From: Sphingobacterium allocomposti
Lineage (GTDB): Bacteria > Bacteroidota > Bacteroidia > Sphingobacteriales > Sphingobacteriaceae
Direction: 5' to 3'
Length of the DNA stretch: 64,000 nt
Assembly: GCF_008124885.1 (NCBI RefSeq)
Contig: NZ_VNHX01000008.1
Span: 1-64,000, forward strand
Under the pieces are notes generated by a model that did no database searches, had not been told where the DNA came from, and was given only the letters and a program-made list of their open reading frames with translations. A program made the position numbers and the translations under genes. How positions within the stretch are numbered: position 1 is the first letter of the stretch; every line of letters begins with the position of its first letter. This document shows, piece by piece, positions 1 through 9,094 of the stretch.

Positions 1-100
1 CCTATTTTTGACATACAGACACCTTTTTGTGCCTATAGATATAAAAATGTGAAATAATTAAGGGCTACCATTGTTTTTCAACATAGAAGACACCCTCTTT

Positions 101-820
101 TTATGCTTTCAAAGCGGCTAAATATCGTTTGATCGTTTCTTCCAATCCGAGGTACAGCGCATCCGCGATAAGCGCGTGGCCGATGCTTACTTCCAGCAGT
201 CCCGGAATATGCTCGTTGAAATATCGGAGGTTATTAAGATCTAAATCGTGGCCGGCGTTAAGACCAAGTCCGACTTCCCCGGCTTTTTTCGCAGCTTTAA
301 AATAAGGAGCAATAGCCTGCTCATTATCAAAGCCGAATCCGGCTGCGTATGCTTCGGTATAGAGCTCGACCCGATCTGTTCCGGTTTCTGCCGCAGCTTC
401 GACCATATCTTCGTCCGGGTCTACAAAGATCGATACACGGATACCTTGATCCTGGAAACGCTTTACCATGTCGCGTAAGTAATCCCTATGCTTGACGGTG
501 TCCCATCCATGATTTGAGGTAATCTGGTTCAGAGCGTCAGGAACCAAAGTGACCTGTGTAGGGCGATTTGCGAGGACTAAATCAATAAACTTTTGTTCCT
601 GACAATTTCCTTCAATGTTAAACTCCGTGCTTATCTCCGCTTTCAGATCATAAACGTCCTGATAACGGATGTGTCGTTCGTCTGGTCGTGGGTGTACTGT
701 AATTCCCTGTGCGCCGAACCGCTCGCACGCTAGCGCTGCAGCTAGAACATTGGGAACATTGCCGCCTCTGGAATTCCTCAAGGTTGCAATCTTATTAATA
801 TTAACTGAAAGCTTCGTCAT
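101..820 (-). CDS. pdxJ: Pyridoxine 5'-phosphate synthase PdxJ
   Basis: Cytoplasmic enzyme of the DXP-dependent vitamin B6 pathway. It condenses 3-amino-2-oxopropyl phosphate with 1-deoxy-xylulose 5-phosphate to give pyridoxine 5'-phosphate. The 239-residue product has the family's usual length and recognisable PdxJ blocks: an N-terminal [17 protein letters not shown] strand, [12 protein letters not shown], and a C-terminal GLNAGHDL phosphate-site region followed by [11 protein letters not shown]. The ATG at 820 gives a standard PdxJ N-terminus. The gene is monocistronic here and diverges from cdaA across a 309-base spacer. Family identity is seen directly; activity is inferred from the family. 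Confidence 0.96.
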   Translation of the reverse strand: MTKLSVNINKIATLRNSRGGNVPNVLAAALACERFGAQGITVHPRPDERHIRYQDVYDLKAEISTEFNIEGNCQEQKFIDLVLANRPTQVTLVPDALNQITSNHGWDTVKHRDYLRDMVKRFQDQGIRVSIFVDPDEDMVEAAAETGTDRVELYTEAYAAGFGFDNEQAIAPYFKAAKKAGEVGLGLNAGHDLDLNNLRYFNEHIPGLLEVSIGHALIADALYLGLEETIKRYLAALKA

Positions 821-1129
821 AATGCCCGTCTTTGAGAATATTATACTTATGCCATAAAGGCCACGCTAGAACGCCCTGTGACATGTCTATAACCGTGTGC
901 ACGTAGGCGTCGCACATACAAACCTAAATAAAATGCTTTGTATTTAGTTAAATTAAGTTAGGCAAAATTAGTCAGGTGAGAAAGGGGCGACTCGTATAAG
1001 TTTATATACTTACATGAGTGAGCGAGTTGATAAAGTTAATAAGGTTTCTAACTTTTCTAATCTCTAACCACGAAAAATGGATCACGGGAATCGAGGTGCT
1101 AAAAAAAATTTATAAATTGCAGAGAATAC
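821..1129. other. Intergenic spacer between divergent pdxJ and cdaA
   Basis: This 309-base spacer must hold the promoters of both divergent genes. On the minus strand a TAATTTTG box (963-970) matches the Bacteroidota -7 consensus TAnnTTTG, but I see no TTG at the proper -33 spacing. The rest is AT-rich and I find no gene, hairpin or repeat in it. Confidence 0.4.
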
Positions 1130-1924
1130 ATGGACAACTTTGATCTCAATATTTTAAGCGGCTTTCGGCTATTAGACATCATTGATATTTTCTTGGTGGC
1201 TATTATCATTTATTACATCTATAGTCTGATCAAGGGGACAATAGCAGTGAACATACTAATCGGTGTGGGGCTGTTTTACGGAATCTATCTTGTTGTTAAG
1301 CAGATGGAGATGCGCCTTCTCACGGAGATTTTTGGCGGTTTTATTTCGGTCGGCTCCATAGCACTGATTGTCGTGTTCCAACAGGAAATCCGACGGTTTT
1401 TAATCCATATCGGAAAAAACATATCGCTTCGTCGAAAGAAATTTCTCTGGTCGTTCTTAGGTACCAAGAAAACCTCGCAGGTGGATCATGGGGAACAGTT
1501 GAAACCGATCATAGACGCATGTCGCAGCATGTCGAAGTCGCGTACAGGAGCATTGCTTGTATTTGCCCGTTATTTCGACGAAGAGTATTACCAGTCGAGC
1601 GGCGAATATATCGATGCACCGGTATCGAAACGATTGTTAGAGAGCATTTTTTTTAAGAACAGTCCCTTACACGATGGTGCTGTAGTTATCGTCGATTTCC
1701 GGATCATGACAGCCAGCAGCGTACTTCCTATTTCCGACAGCGAAGATCTTCCCCCCCAATTCGGTTTAAGGCACCGCGCAGCGATCGGCGTTACCGAGGT
1801 CTCTGAAGCTATTGCTGTAATTATCTCGGAGGAAACGGGCGAGATTTCTCTAGCCAAAGATGGCAATATCAACATGAATCTTAGTGCCGAGGAGCTTGAT
1901 AAAATTCTAAGGGAGGAGCTATAG
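1130..1924 (+). CDS. cdaA: Membrane-bound diadenylate cyclase CdaA
   Basis: Makes the second messenger c-di-AMP from two ATP. The 264-residue product has three hydrophobic segments in its first ~90 residues, then a DAC (DisA_N) domain at about 100-250. The catalytic DGA motif is at residues 182-184 in SPLHDGA, and the RHR motif is at 214-216 in LRHRAA. Both are intact, so the enzyme is probably active. CdaA proteins signal in cell-wall and osmotic homeostasis. No CdaR-type partner gene follows, which is usual in Bacteroidota. The start codon at 1130 places the first membrane helix directly after a short N-terminus. Confidence 0.95.
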   Translation: MDNFDLNILSGFRLLDIIDIFLVAIIIYYIYSLIKGTIAVNILIGVGLFYGIYLVVKQMEMRLLTEIFGGFISVGSIALIVVFQQEIRRFLIHIGKNISLRRKKFLWSFLGTKKTSQVDHGEQLKPIIDACRSMSKSRTGALLVFARYFDEEYYQSSGEYIDAPVSKRLLESIFFKNSPLHDGAVVIVDFRIMTASSVLPISDSEDLPPQFGLRHRAAIGVTEVSEAIAVIISEETGEISLAKDGNINMNLSAEELDKILREEL

Positions 1925-2032
1925 ATTGACTTATATTCTTTTTTAGGCCGTTGATCCAGAATTTTATTTACAAAACTTTTGTTTGTCTAGATGATTGTGT
2001 AGTTTTATATGGATAAACCTTAAATTTTGGCT

Positions 2033-2944
2033 ATGCACTTCGACGAACAAAAACCGCTTGATATTGTGTTGAATGACCTATTCAACCATTACCGGTCGCA
2101 CGTGGCAGACGTGTCGACTATCACCAACGCACTTTTGAAGAACGGCGTCATCAATGCACAGGAAGACATTGTCAACGACCATATAGCATTCCGTACGCTT
2201 GGCGTTCCGCACCTCGGTATCCGATCCTTCGAGAAAATCTTTCTAGCTTACGGTTACACGCGTCGCGACTACTATCATTTCGAAGAGAAGAAGCTGCATG
2301 CCTATTGGTATGCTCCGCCGACACCGAACTATCCACGTATTTTCGTTTCCGAGCTTATTGTGTCGGCGCTAAGTTTGGAAGCCCAGCAGATTATACGAAA
2401 ATATACTGCCCCTATTGTAGAAGATCCGGTTGACAAGCTCGATTTAGCAAACGGAGAGGAAGTCGCCTCGTTTCTGCAGACGCCGTTATGGGAGCTGCCA
2501 ACTTCAGAAGAATATAAGCGGTTGCTTGCAGAGAGCGAATATGCGGCTTGGGTTATCTATAACCGATATTACCTCAACCACTATACGATTAGTATCCATG
2601 AACTTCCCGATGGTTATAACACGCTGGAAGAGTTCAATGCATTTGTGGAAAGTCTGGGAATAACGCTCAATACCGCTGGCGGAAAGATAAAGACCAGCGA
2701 AGATGGATTACTCCGTCAAAGCAGTACGGTTTCAACGCTATATAGTGCCTCATTTTCGGACGGAGAAACACTGGAGATTGCGGGAAGCTACGTCGAATTT
2801 GCAGAGCGAGGGCCGCTGCCCGAATTCAGCAAGGTTCCCAAGGGACAACTGAAGCGGGAGCATCGACGGGATGGATTTGAAACAAACAATGCGGATAAGA
2901 TCTTCGAAAGCACCTACACCACACAAATTAAGAAAGATCGCTAG
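2033..2944 (+). CDS. DUF1338 protein, 2-oxoadipate dioxygenase/decarboxylase (HglS) type
   Basis: DUF1338 enzymes of the HglS type are Fe(II)-dependent and convert 2-oxoadipate to D-2-hydroxyglutarate in D-lysine breakdown. The 303-residue product shows the expected metal-ligand regions: His50 in NDHIAFRTLG, a second His in LNHYTISIHEL, and a Glu in SYVEFAERGPLP near residue 247. I chose the ATG at 2033 (MHFDEQKP) over an in-frame TTG six bases upstream. A TAAATTTTG box lies only 3 bases before this ATG. The next gene, 16 bases downstream, is a D-2-hydroxyglutarate-dehydrogenase-like enzyme, which fits the same pathway. The family is clear; the substrate is inferred. Confidence 0.9.
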   Translation: MHFDEQKPLDIVLNDLFNHYRSHVADVSTITNALLKNGVINAQEDIVNDHIAFRTLGVPHLGIRSFEKIFLAYGYTRRDYYHFEEKKLHAYWYAPPTPNYPRIFVSELIVSALSLEAQQIIRKYTAPIVEDPVDKLDLANGEEVASFLQTPLWELPTSEEYKRLLAESEYAAWVIYNRYYLNHYTISIHELPDGYNTLEEFNAFVESLGITLNTAGGKIKTSEDGLLRQSSTVSTLYSASFSDGETLEIAGSYVEFAERGPLPEFSKVPKGQLKREHRRDGFETNNADKIFESTYTTQIKKDR

Positions 2945-2960
2945 CTGGCGGGAAAAGGCT

Positions 2961-5882
2961 ATGGAAGCTAAATTAAAAGCATTGAAGGCGTCTTTGAAGG
3001 GAGACCTGCTGTATGATAAGACGACAAGGATATTGTATGCTACGGATGCTTCTGTCTATCGTGAAATGCCGATCGCTGTAGCCGTGCCTAGAGAGGTAGA
3101 CGACTTAAAAAAGCTTATTACCTTCGCGAAGGAGAATCGTCTCTCTCTGATACCGCGTGCGGCAGGCACTTCGTTGGCAGGGCAGGTTGTCGGAGCAGGA
3201 ATTGTCGTTGACATCTCGAAGTACTTTACCGAGATCATAGCATTGAATACAGAAGAAAAATGGGTTAAGGTGCAGCCGGGCGTTATCAGGGACGAGCTAA
3301 ACAGGTTCCTGCGTCCACATAACTTATACTTTGGTCCGGAAACGTCGACCGCAAACAGGGCCACGATAGGTGGGATGGTCGGCAATAACTCCTGCGGAGC
3401 AAACTCGTTGCTTTACAGAAGCACACGTGAGCACACCTTAGAAATTGAAGCGTTGCTCAGCGACGGTTCCCAGGTCACATTCTCGGCCCTATCGCCGGCT
3501 GAGTTTGACAACAAATGTGAGCTTCGGACGTTAGAAGGAGCGCTGTACCGGCATATTAGAGGCCTTTTGGACGATCCTACAAATCAGAGGGAGATTCGTC
3601 GGGAGTTTCCTAAGCGGAGTATTGACAGGAGAAATACGGGTTACGCCATCGATCTGCTGTTGGATAGCGATCCTTTCACCCCAGGTGGAGACAAGTTCAA
3701 TTTTTGTAAACTCTTGTGTGGATCCGAGGGTACATTAGCTTTTGTCACTTCAATTAAATTGCAGTTGGTAGAGGTGCCGACAAAGCCCTCAGGCCTTCTA
3801 TGTATACATTTTCACAGCATCGAGGAGGCGCTTTTAGCCAATTTAGTCGCCTTGAAACATAGACCGTTGGTCTCTGAGTTGATGGACCGTTATATCTTGG
3901 AATGCACGAAAAATAATCTGGAACAGGCGCAAAACCGGTTCTTTATAGAGGGAGACCCCGCAGCTGTTCTGGTGGTGGAGTACGACGGAGCCGACCACAC
4001 GGAAATCATTGGCAAAGTCCGACGTGTTGAACAGGAAATGAGGGAACAAAGACTGGGATATCACTTTCCGCTTGTGGTTGGCGACGATAAGAAGAAGGTG
4101 TGGAGTCTTCGTAAAGCCGGATTAGGATTACTCACGAATACGCCGGGGGATGCAAAGCCGGTAGCCGTCATCGAGGATACTGCGGTCGCCGTAGAAGATC
4201 TTCCCGAGTACATCAAAGAGTTTAACAGCATTTTGGCCCGCTACGGGTTGTATAGCGTTCATTACGCACACGCGGCCACGGGCGAGCTTCATCTGCGGCC
4301 GGTTTTAAATTTGAAGGATAAAAAGGGGAAAGACCAATTCCGGATTGTAGCAACAGAGATTGCGAAGCTTGTCAAAAAATATCAGGGATCGTTGAGCGGC
4401 GAGCATGGAGATGGACGGTTACGGGGCGAATTTATCCGCTTTATGGTGGGGCCGCACAACTACGCGTTGCTGGAAGACATCAAAAAGACGTGGGATCCCC
4501 ATGGCGTCTTTAATCCCGGAAAAATTGTTGGAACGCCCTCCATGGACACGTTCCTGCGCTACGACGGAGTGCAGCGAAACGAGTCGATACCGACGGTTTT
4601 TCGTTACAATGGGCAACATATATTGCAGCATGTGGAGCAGTGTAACGGATCGGGGGACTGCCGGAAAACAGCCGCTGCCGGAGGGACCATGTGCCCCTCG
4701 TATATGGCAACAAGGAATGAACAGGACGCGACCCGCGCGCGGGCAAACGTGTTACGCGAAATCCTGTCCACTTCTACCAAGGCGAACCCTTTCGATCATG
4801 ACGAGATTAAGGAGGTGATGGATCTCTGTTTGAGCTGTAAGGGATGCAAGTCGGAATGTCCTTCCAGCGTTGATATGGCCAAACTAAAGGCTGAGTTTCT
4901 GCAGGGTTATTACGACGCAAGAGGTGTTCCTTTTAGAAGCTGGATGATCGGACATGTGGACCGCCTGACCGAACTGGTTTCCAATTTTTCGCCATTGTAC
5001 AATTGGAGCATCTCGAATCCGTTAGTAGGAAAAGGAATAAAACGGATGCTAGGCTTTGCGGAGCGGAGGCAATTGCCAAAAATAGCAAATCAGACGTTAT
5101 TCTCGTGGTTTAGACAACGATCAAAGCCGTCACGAGGCGGAGGGTTAAGCAGACCGGTGTATTTCTTTTTTGATGAATTTACCAATTTCAACGATGTTGA
5201 AATCGGGAAAAAGGCGATTCTGTTACTGGAAGGCTTGGGATACGAAGTACGGGCGGTAAAGCATCGTAGTAGTGGCAGGGCACTCATTTCAAAAGGGTTT
5301 CTTCGAAAAGCAAAAAGAATAGCGAATGAGCAGGTGGAAACATTCGCTCCGATCGTTGAAAGCGGCTCATCGCTTGTGGGCGTAGAGCCTTCTGCCATTT
5401 TAACCTTCAGGGACGAATACGTGGACCTGGTTGATGACCATCTGGTAGAACAAGCGAAGCGCGTAGGGAAGCGCGCGTTAACCATTGAGGAGTTCATTTT
5501 TGAGGAGATAATGAGCGGGGCGATTGATACCGATCGATTTTCGGACGCTAAGGCGGAAATACTGCTGCATACGCATTGCCAGCAAAAGGCATGGGGAATA
5601 CAGGATAAAGTCGCTTTCGTATTACAGTTTCTACGAAATCGGGAAGTACATGTTATACCTTCCGGATGCTGCGGTATGGCCGGCTCTTTTGGTTACGAGC
5701 GAGAGCATTATGCTTTGTCGCAGGACATCGGCGAACTTGTTCTATTCCCTTATGTCCGGACGAAAAAGGAGCAGGTTATGGTCGTCGCTCCAGGAACATC
5801 TTGCCGTCACCAGATTTTGGAAGGGACGATGGAACGGGCGTTTCATCCGATAGAGATACTATATGAGGCACTATTAAAATAA
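2961..5882 (+). CDS. FAD-linked oxidase with C-terminal Fe-S domain (YdiJ/GlcD-GlcF type)
   Basis: A fused dehydrogenase of about 973 residues. The N-terminal half is a PCMH-type FAD domain (PRAAGTSLAGQ and GNNSCGANSLLYRSTREH near residues 60-160, then GSEGTLAF) with the FAD-oxidase C-terminal domain (SGEHGDGRLRGEF). The C-terminal half has a ferredoxin-like cluster motif CLSCKGCKSECP and a CCG domain with SGCCGMAGSFGYE. This order matches E. coli YdiJ, a D-2-hydroxyglutarate dehydrogenase of about 1,018 residues, and also D-lactate dehydrogenases. The start MEAKLKALK at 2961 avoids the long overlap with the previous gene that an upstream start would give. The upstream DUF1338 gene favours D-2-hydroxyglutarate as substrate; lactate or glycolate remain possible. 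Confidence 0.9.
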   Translation: MEAKLKALKASLKGDLLYDKTTRILYATDASVYREMPIAVAVPREVDDLKKLITFAKENRLSLIPRAAGTSLAGQVVGAGIVVDISKYFTEIIALNTEEKWVKVQPGVIRDELNRFLRPHNLYFGPETSTANRATIGGMVGNNSCGANSLLYRSTREHTLEIEALLSDGSQVTFSALSPAEFDNKCELRTLEGALYRHIRGLLDDPTNQREIRREFPKRSIDRRNTGYAIDLLLDSDPFTPGGDKFNFCKLLCGSEGTLAFVTSIKLQLVEVPTKPSGLLCIHFHSIEEALLANLVALKHRPLVSELMDRYILECTKNNLEQAQNRFFIEGDPAAVLVVEYDGADHTEIIGKVRRVEQEMREQRLGYHFPLVVGDDKKKVWSLRKAGLGLLTNTPGDAKPVAVIEDTAVAVEDLPEYIKEFNSILARYGLYSVHYAHAATGELHLRPVLNLKDKKGKDQFRIVATEIAKLVKKYQGSLSGEHGDGRLRGEFIRFMVGPHNYALLEDIKKTWDPHGVFNPGKIVGTPSMDTFLRYDGVQRNESIPTVFRYNGQHILQHVEQCNGSGDCRKTAAAGGTMCPSYMATRNEQDATRARANVLREILSTSTKANPFDHDEIKEVMDLCLSCKGCKSECPSSVDMAKLKAEFLQGYYDARGVPFRSWMIGHVDRLTELVSNFSPLYNWSISNPLVGKGIKRMLGFAERRQLPKIANQTLFSWFRQRSKPSRGGGLSRPVYFFFDEFTNFNDVEIGKKAILLLEGLGYEVRAVKHRSSGRALISKGFLRKAKRIANEQVETFAPIVESGSSLVGVEPSAILTFRDEYVDLVDDHLVEQAKRVGKRALTIEEFIFEEIMSGAIDTDRFSDAKAEILLHTHCQQKAWGIQDKVAFVLQFLRNREVHVIPSGCCGMAGSFGYEREHYALSQDIGELVLFPYVRTKKEQVMVVAPGTSCRHQILEGTMERAFHPIEILYEALLK

Positions 5883-5920
5883 GCGTTCAGTCGGAGCTTG
5901 GCGGCGGGTAATTTTTAAAT

Positions 5921-5968
5921 GAACCTCAACGGCTTGGTGGATATATATCTACCAAGCCGTTGAGGTTC
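5921..5968. terminator. Long hairpin between convergent genes (bidirectional terminator)
   Basis: An 18-base arm (5921-5938, beginning GAACCTCAACGG) is the exact reverse complement of 5951-5968, and the 12-base centre is itself nearly self-complementary. It sits between the convergent stops at 5882 and 5984. No long T-run follows on either side, so termination is inferred from the stem and position. Confidence 0.7.
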
Positions 5969-5983
5969 AGGCTGGTTATCACG

Positions 5984-6829
5984 TTAATTTTTTGCTTGCT
6001 CGATTACCTGTGTATTTAGCTTTATATATTCTTCATTGTTGGCAGCCTTTGCCATTGCTACCCCTTCTGTAGCCGTTTTAATGGCGCCGGGTTTGTCGCC
6101 CGCCTTCAGTTGGATCCTAGCTCTCCAATATTTAATATGAGGAGCTTTGGTGTTTCCTTTGTCGGCTTCGGCAGCCCACGCTAGTGCCTTGTTAATGTCG
6201 AGATTGTTGTTATAGTAGTATTGTGCAGCTTGAAAATAAGGCTTTTTTTCACCCTTCATCGCTTCGTCGATAGAGGCCATTATTTCTTTAGATTGATCCA
6301 CCGCTATATGAAATAATACTTTAGTGTTTTCCCAGGCCAATGACAAGTCTGCTCCGTTCGGGGTCACATTTTCGAAAGCCATAGTGAACGTTTCTGTTTT
6401 CTCGGCGGTTTTCCGGGCCTTTGCAGGAAAACGCAGAAAGTCTTCTTCCTGTTTGTATTGGTACGCTCCCCACTGATTAGGGTTTTTGCTAAGGATTATT
6501 GTCCAGTCGCCATCGGTGGGTATACTCAATATTCCATACGTTCCCGCAGGAACTTTGTGGCCCTCAATGGTAACTTCCTCCTCAAACGTAATATTCGGAA
6601 TGGTATTAGCGCCGGTCCGCCAAACCTTGCCAAGAGGCTCCAGCCCTCCAAAGATAACGCGGCCGTTCACATTGGGACGTTGATACACTAAGGTTACTTT
6701 TTTTATACCGATAGCCTGTTCAATTTTGGTTGTACTGCTGGCCTGCGGAAGTTTCACCTGAGCACGCGAGGTTGTCAACCCGCCAAGCAGAACACCGGTA
6801 ATAAGAAGGGTTAAAATTCTTTTTTTCAT
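5984..6829 (-). CDS. Exported DUF2911 domain protein
   Basis: A 281-residue protein of unknown function with a Sec signal peptide (MKKRILTLLITGVLLGG, cleavage after SRA). A DUF2911 domain follows at about residues 25-165 (VYQRPNVNGRVIFG, WRTGANTIPNITF, PAGTYGILSIP). The C-terminal part is helical and TPR-like, carrying alternating Ala/Lys-rich helices. I chose the ATG at 6829 because it places the signal peptide at the very N-terminus; a longer reading frame adds 26 residues with no signal character. Such proteins are common in Bacteroidota and probably periplasmic. The sugar porter gene lies just upstream on the same strand, separated by a terminator-like hairpin. Confidence 0.85.
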   Translation of the reverse strand: MKKRILTLLITGVLLGGLTTSRAQVKLPQASSTTKIEQAIGIKKVTLVYQRPNVNGRVIFGGLEPLGKVWRTGANTIPNITFEEEVTIEGHKVPAGTYGILSIPTDGDWTIILSKNPNQWGAYQYKQEEDFLRFPAKARKTAEKTETFTMAFENVTPNGADLSLAWENTKVLFHIAVDQSKEIMASIDEAMKGEKKPYFQAAQYYYNNNLDINKALAWAAEADKGNTKAPHIKYWRARIQLKAGDKPGAIKTATEGVAMAKAANNEEYIKLNTQVIEQAKN

Positions 6830-6889
6830 AATGATCTTTTTTTGATTAAAGATAAGAAGATTGTTAAAAAATAGTAGCGGAACCTGAAA

Positions 6890-6935
6890 AGACAGGTCTG
6901 CACACACTTCAAAAGCGATATCTGCAGACCAGTCT
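6890..6935 (-). terminator. Hairpin terminator after the MFS porter gene
   Basis: A 13-base arm at 6923-6935 pairs with 6890-6902 with one mismatch and a 20-base loop. On the minus strand it starts 2 bases after the porter stop codon and is followed by a short T-run (TTTT, complement of 6886-6889). It separates the porter from the downstream DUF2911 gene. Confidence 0.6.
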
Positions 6936-6937
6936 GT

Positions 6938-8215
6938 TTATTTTCCTATCGTGTGCCCCTTGGTAGCAAAGAACAGAATATAAAGATACGCCGGAACCAT
7001 CGCATACAAAAAGGCATGTTGGAAATCGATGTGTAACGTGTCTTTTAAAAATCCATATACCAAGGGCCATATGGCTCCCCCTGCAATGCCCATAATCATA
7101 ATGGCCGAGCCGGTCTTCGTGAATCTTCCCAATCCTTTAATCCCGAGAGGGAAAATCGCAGGCCACATTAATGAATTCGCGATTCCCAGTAAAGCAACAA
7201 AAATAAAGGACGTCGTTCCCGTAGTGAATACAGATACGGCCGTAAAAAGAATTCCGACGATCGTACATATGCGTAAAGCAAATTGCTGGGAGACGTATTT
7301 GGGTATAGTGATAATTCCGATTATATAGCCGATCAACATGCAAGACAAGGTAAAGGCCGTCGCGTAGGTCACAAAAAAGTTGTGTACATTCAACTCCCTG
7401 CCGTACACCCCGATAATATCACCTGCCATGACTTCTACTGCTACACAAAAGAATATTGCCAGTGAGCCTAAGAAAAGATGCGGAAACTGAAACACGCTGT
7501 TCTTCTTTGTCCCTTGTATCGAACCGTCCGTTTCTTCCTCTGCATCGACATCGACTTCCGGGAGTTTAGTAAATTTCAGAAAGACGGCGAATGCCACGAA
7601 GATGACCGCTAGCGCGATATACGGAGTATGTACCCGTGATATTAAACTGTCCAAAATAGCATTTTTCTCTGCCATGTCGGCTGTTGATTCCAACTTCTTT
7701 GTAATATTGTCGGCATCTTTTAAAAACAAGGTGCCAAACAAAATGGGTACAATTATTCCGGCGGTTTTGTTGAAAAAGCCGGCAATGGATATACGTTGAG
7801 CGGCGCTATCAATGGGGCCGATAATGCTTAGGTATGGATTTACCGCGGTTTGTAAAAGAGCCATTCCAGATCCTTGTATGAAAATTCCTGTCAGGAACAG
7901 TCCGTAGCTGCGGCTGTCTGCCGCCGGAATGAAGATCAGCGATCCGAGGCCCAAGATAATCAAGCTAACAACCAGCCCGTTTTGAAATCCTATTTTTTTT
8001 AGAATCCAAGAGCTTGGAATAGCGAGGAAAAAGTAGGCGATATAGGACGCAAACGTAACAAAAAAGGCCTGTAAATCGGTCTCAAGATTACAAGCGATCT
8101 TTAGAAAAGGAATTAGCGTGCCATTGGCCCATGTGATAAAGCCAAGGATGAAGAAGAGGGCACAACAGATAGCCATAGGGCGAAATTCTGTTTTCCCGGA
8201 TGGTGTTGAATTCAT
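6938..8215 (-). CDS. Sugar:H+ symporter, FucP/GluP branch of the major facilitator superfamily
   Basis: A 425-residue inner-membrane porter with about 12 hydrophobic helices. The N-terminal block FILGFITWANGTLIPFLK and the block QTAVNPYLSIIGP (with its NPY signature) are typical of the FHS family, which includes FucP for L-fucose and GluP for glucose/galactose. The MFS loop-2 region is WILKKIGFQNG. A central loop rich in acidic residues (VDVDAEEETDG) separates the two six-helix halves. The neighbours give no catabolic gene that would reveal the substrate, so only a general hexose or 6-deoxyhexose role can be inferred. Confidence 0.9.
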   Translation of the reverse strand: MNSTPSGKTEFRPMAICCALFFILGFITWANGTLIPFLKIACNLETDLQAFFVTFASYIAYFFLAIPSSWILKKIGFQNGLVVSLIILGLGSLIFIPAADSRSYGLFLTGIFIQGSGMALLQTAVNPYLSIIGPIDSAAQRISIAGFFNKTAGIIVPILFGTLFLKDADNITKKLESTADMAEKNAILDSLISRVHTPYIALAVIFVAFAVFLKFTKLPEVDVDAEEETDGSIQGTKKNSVFQFPHLFLGSLAIFFCVAVEVMAGDIIGVYGRELNVHNFFVTYATAFTLSCMLIGYIIGIITIPKYVSQQFALRICTIVGILFTAVSVFTTGTTSFIFVALLGIANSLMWPAIFPLGIKGLGRFTKTGSAIMIMGIAGGAIWPLVYGFLKDTLHIDFQHAFLYAMVPAYLYILFFATKGHTIGK

Positions 8216-8659
8216 GGCGTGTTTTCTATTATTAGTTTATGTTTTGTACGATACAGTTGGACGTGCTGTCTCTGTTTTTGTATCTGCAAGACTAATAAAA
8301 TATATTGACATTTTGCGCTGATGAGGCGCCTGTAACAAAAAAATCAACATAAGTGGGTTAAAACCATCTTTAATTTTCGGGGGGATGGGGAAAGGAGCGG
8401 AGCAGTAAGACATTCCTCGATAACAGAGCGCCTATCGCCGACGTGGCAGAAAAGGAATTCATTTGATATGTTTATTATACGGACACCAACACCCCGAAAA
8501 TGTTAGAGAGACTCCGTGGGGCGGAGCCTCTCTAAAACCTAAACCGTATCATAAAACCAATTAATGGTGTATATATAATACAGCGAAGTATGCATATTGT
8601 TTTAATTTTTTTTGAGATAGTTCTTTCTCAAAGAGTCACCTTCCGTTTTGATCAACGAA
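8216..8659. other. 444-base gene-free region upstream of the porter
   Basis: I find no credible coding frame here. The region lies between the start of the porter gene and the stop of the thioesterase gene, both on the minus strand, so it holds the porter promoter and the thioesterase 3' end. Its only clear structure is the hairpin at 8503-8535. Confidence 0.6.
8503..8535. terminator. Stem-loop in the porter upstream region, possible terminator
   Basis: A 14-base arm TTAGAGAGACTCCG (8503-8516) pairs with 8522-8535 with one mismatch and a 5-base loop. It may end the thioesterase/DinB/kinase transcript, although it lies 125 bases beyond the stop codon at 8660. No strong T-run is seen. Confidence 0.45.
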
Positions 8660-9094
8660 TTAAAAGCTACCCCTGTCTATTATAGCTACGGTTAATCTTG
8701 ATACGCAGATTAATGTCTCTGCCTCGTTTCGGATCTTTATGTCCCAGACGTGGCTTTTCTTTCCTATATGTAGTGCCGAGCAGGAAGCATAAACTTTGCC
8801 CTGTGATACGGATTTCAGATGGTTGGCATTGATTTCCATGCCCACCCCTGCAAAGTGCTCCGAATCAACTACTAAGTTGGACGCTACGCTGCCAACAGAC
8901 TCCGCCAGGACGACGGAGGCGCCGCCATGTAAGATGCCAAAGGGCTGCCGTACCATATCCGTTATCGGCATTTCAGCAATTAGCGTGTTATCTGTAATTT
9001 CGGTGGCGCGGATTTGTAGGAAGCCGGTCATATATTTTTTAAATATATGGTTGACTTCTTCCAGGGAATACGCCTTAAACCAGATTGCCGACAT
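8660..9094 (-). CDS. PaaI/MenI-type hotdog thioesterase
   Basis: A 144-residue hotdog-fold protein, the family's normal size. The diagnostic block FGILHGGASVVLAESVGS (about residues 52-69) carries the HGG turn followed by the catalytic acid region of PaaI-like acyl-CoA thioesterases. GVGMEINANHLKSVSQGKV forms the long strand. Its probable role is hydrolysis of an aromatic or dihydroxynaphthoyl-type acyl-CoA in the cytoplasm. The N-terminal 20 bases overlap the end of the upstream DinB-like gene, so the two are probably co-transcribed with the kinase gene before them. The substrate cannot be read from sequence. Confidence 0.88.
   Translation of the reverse strand: MSAIWFKAYSLEEVNHIFKKYMTGFLQIRATEITDNTLIAEMPITDMVRQPFGILHGGASVVLAESVGSVASNLVVDSEHFAGVGMEINANHLKSVSQGKVYASCSALHIGKKSHVWDIKIRNEAETLICVSRLTVAIIDRGSF

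Noticed and set aside
4405-4818. 137-residue frame inside the FAD/Fe-S dehydrogenase gene
   Set aside because: It is a +1 shadow of a long, clearly conserved coding frame and contains no domain pattern.
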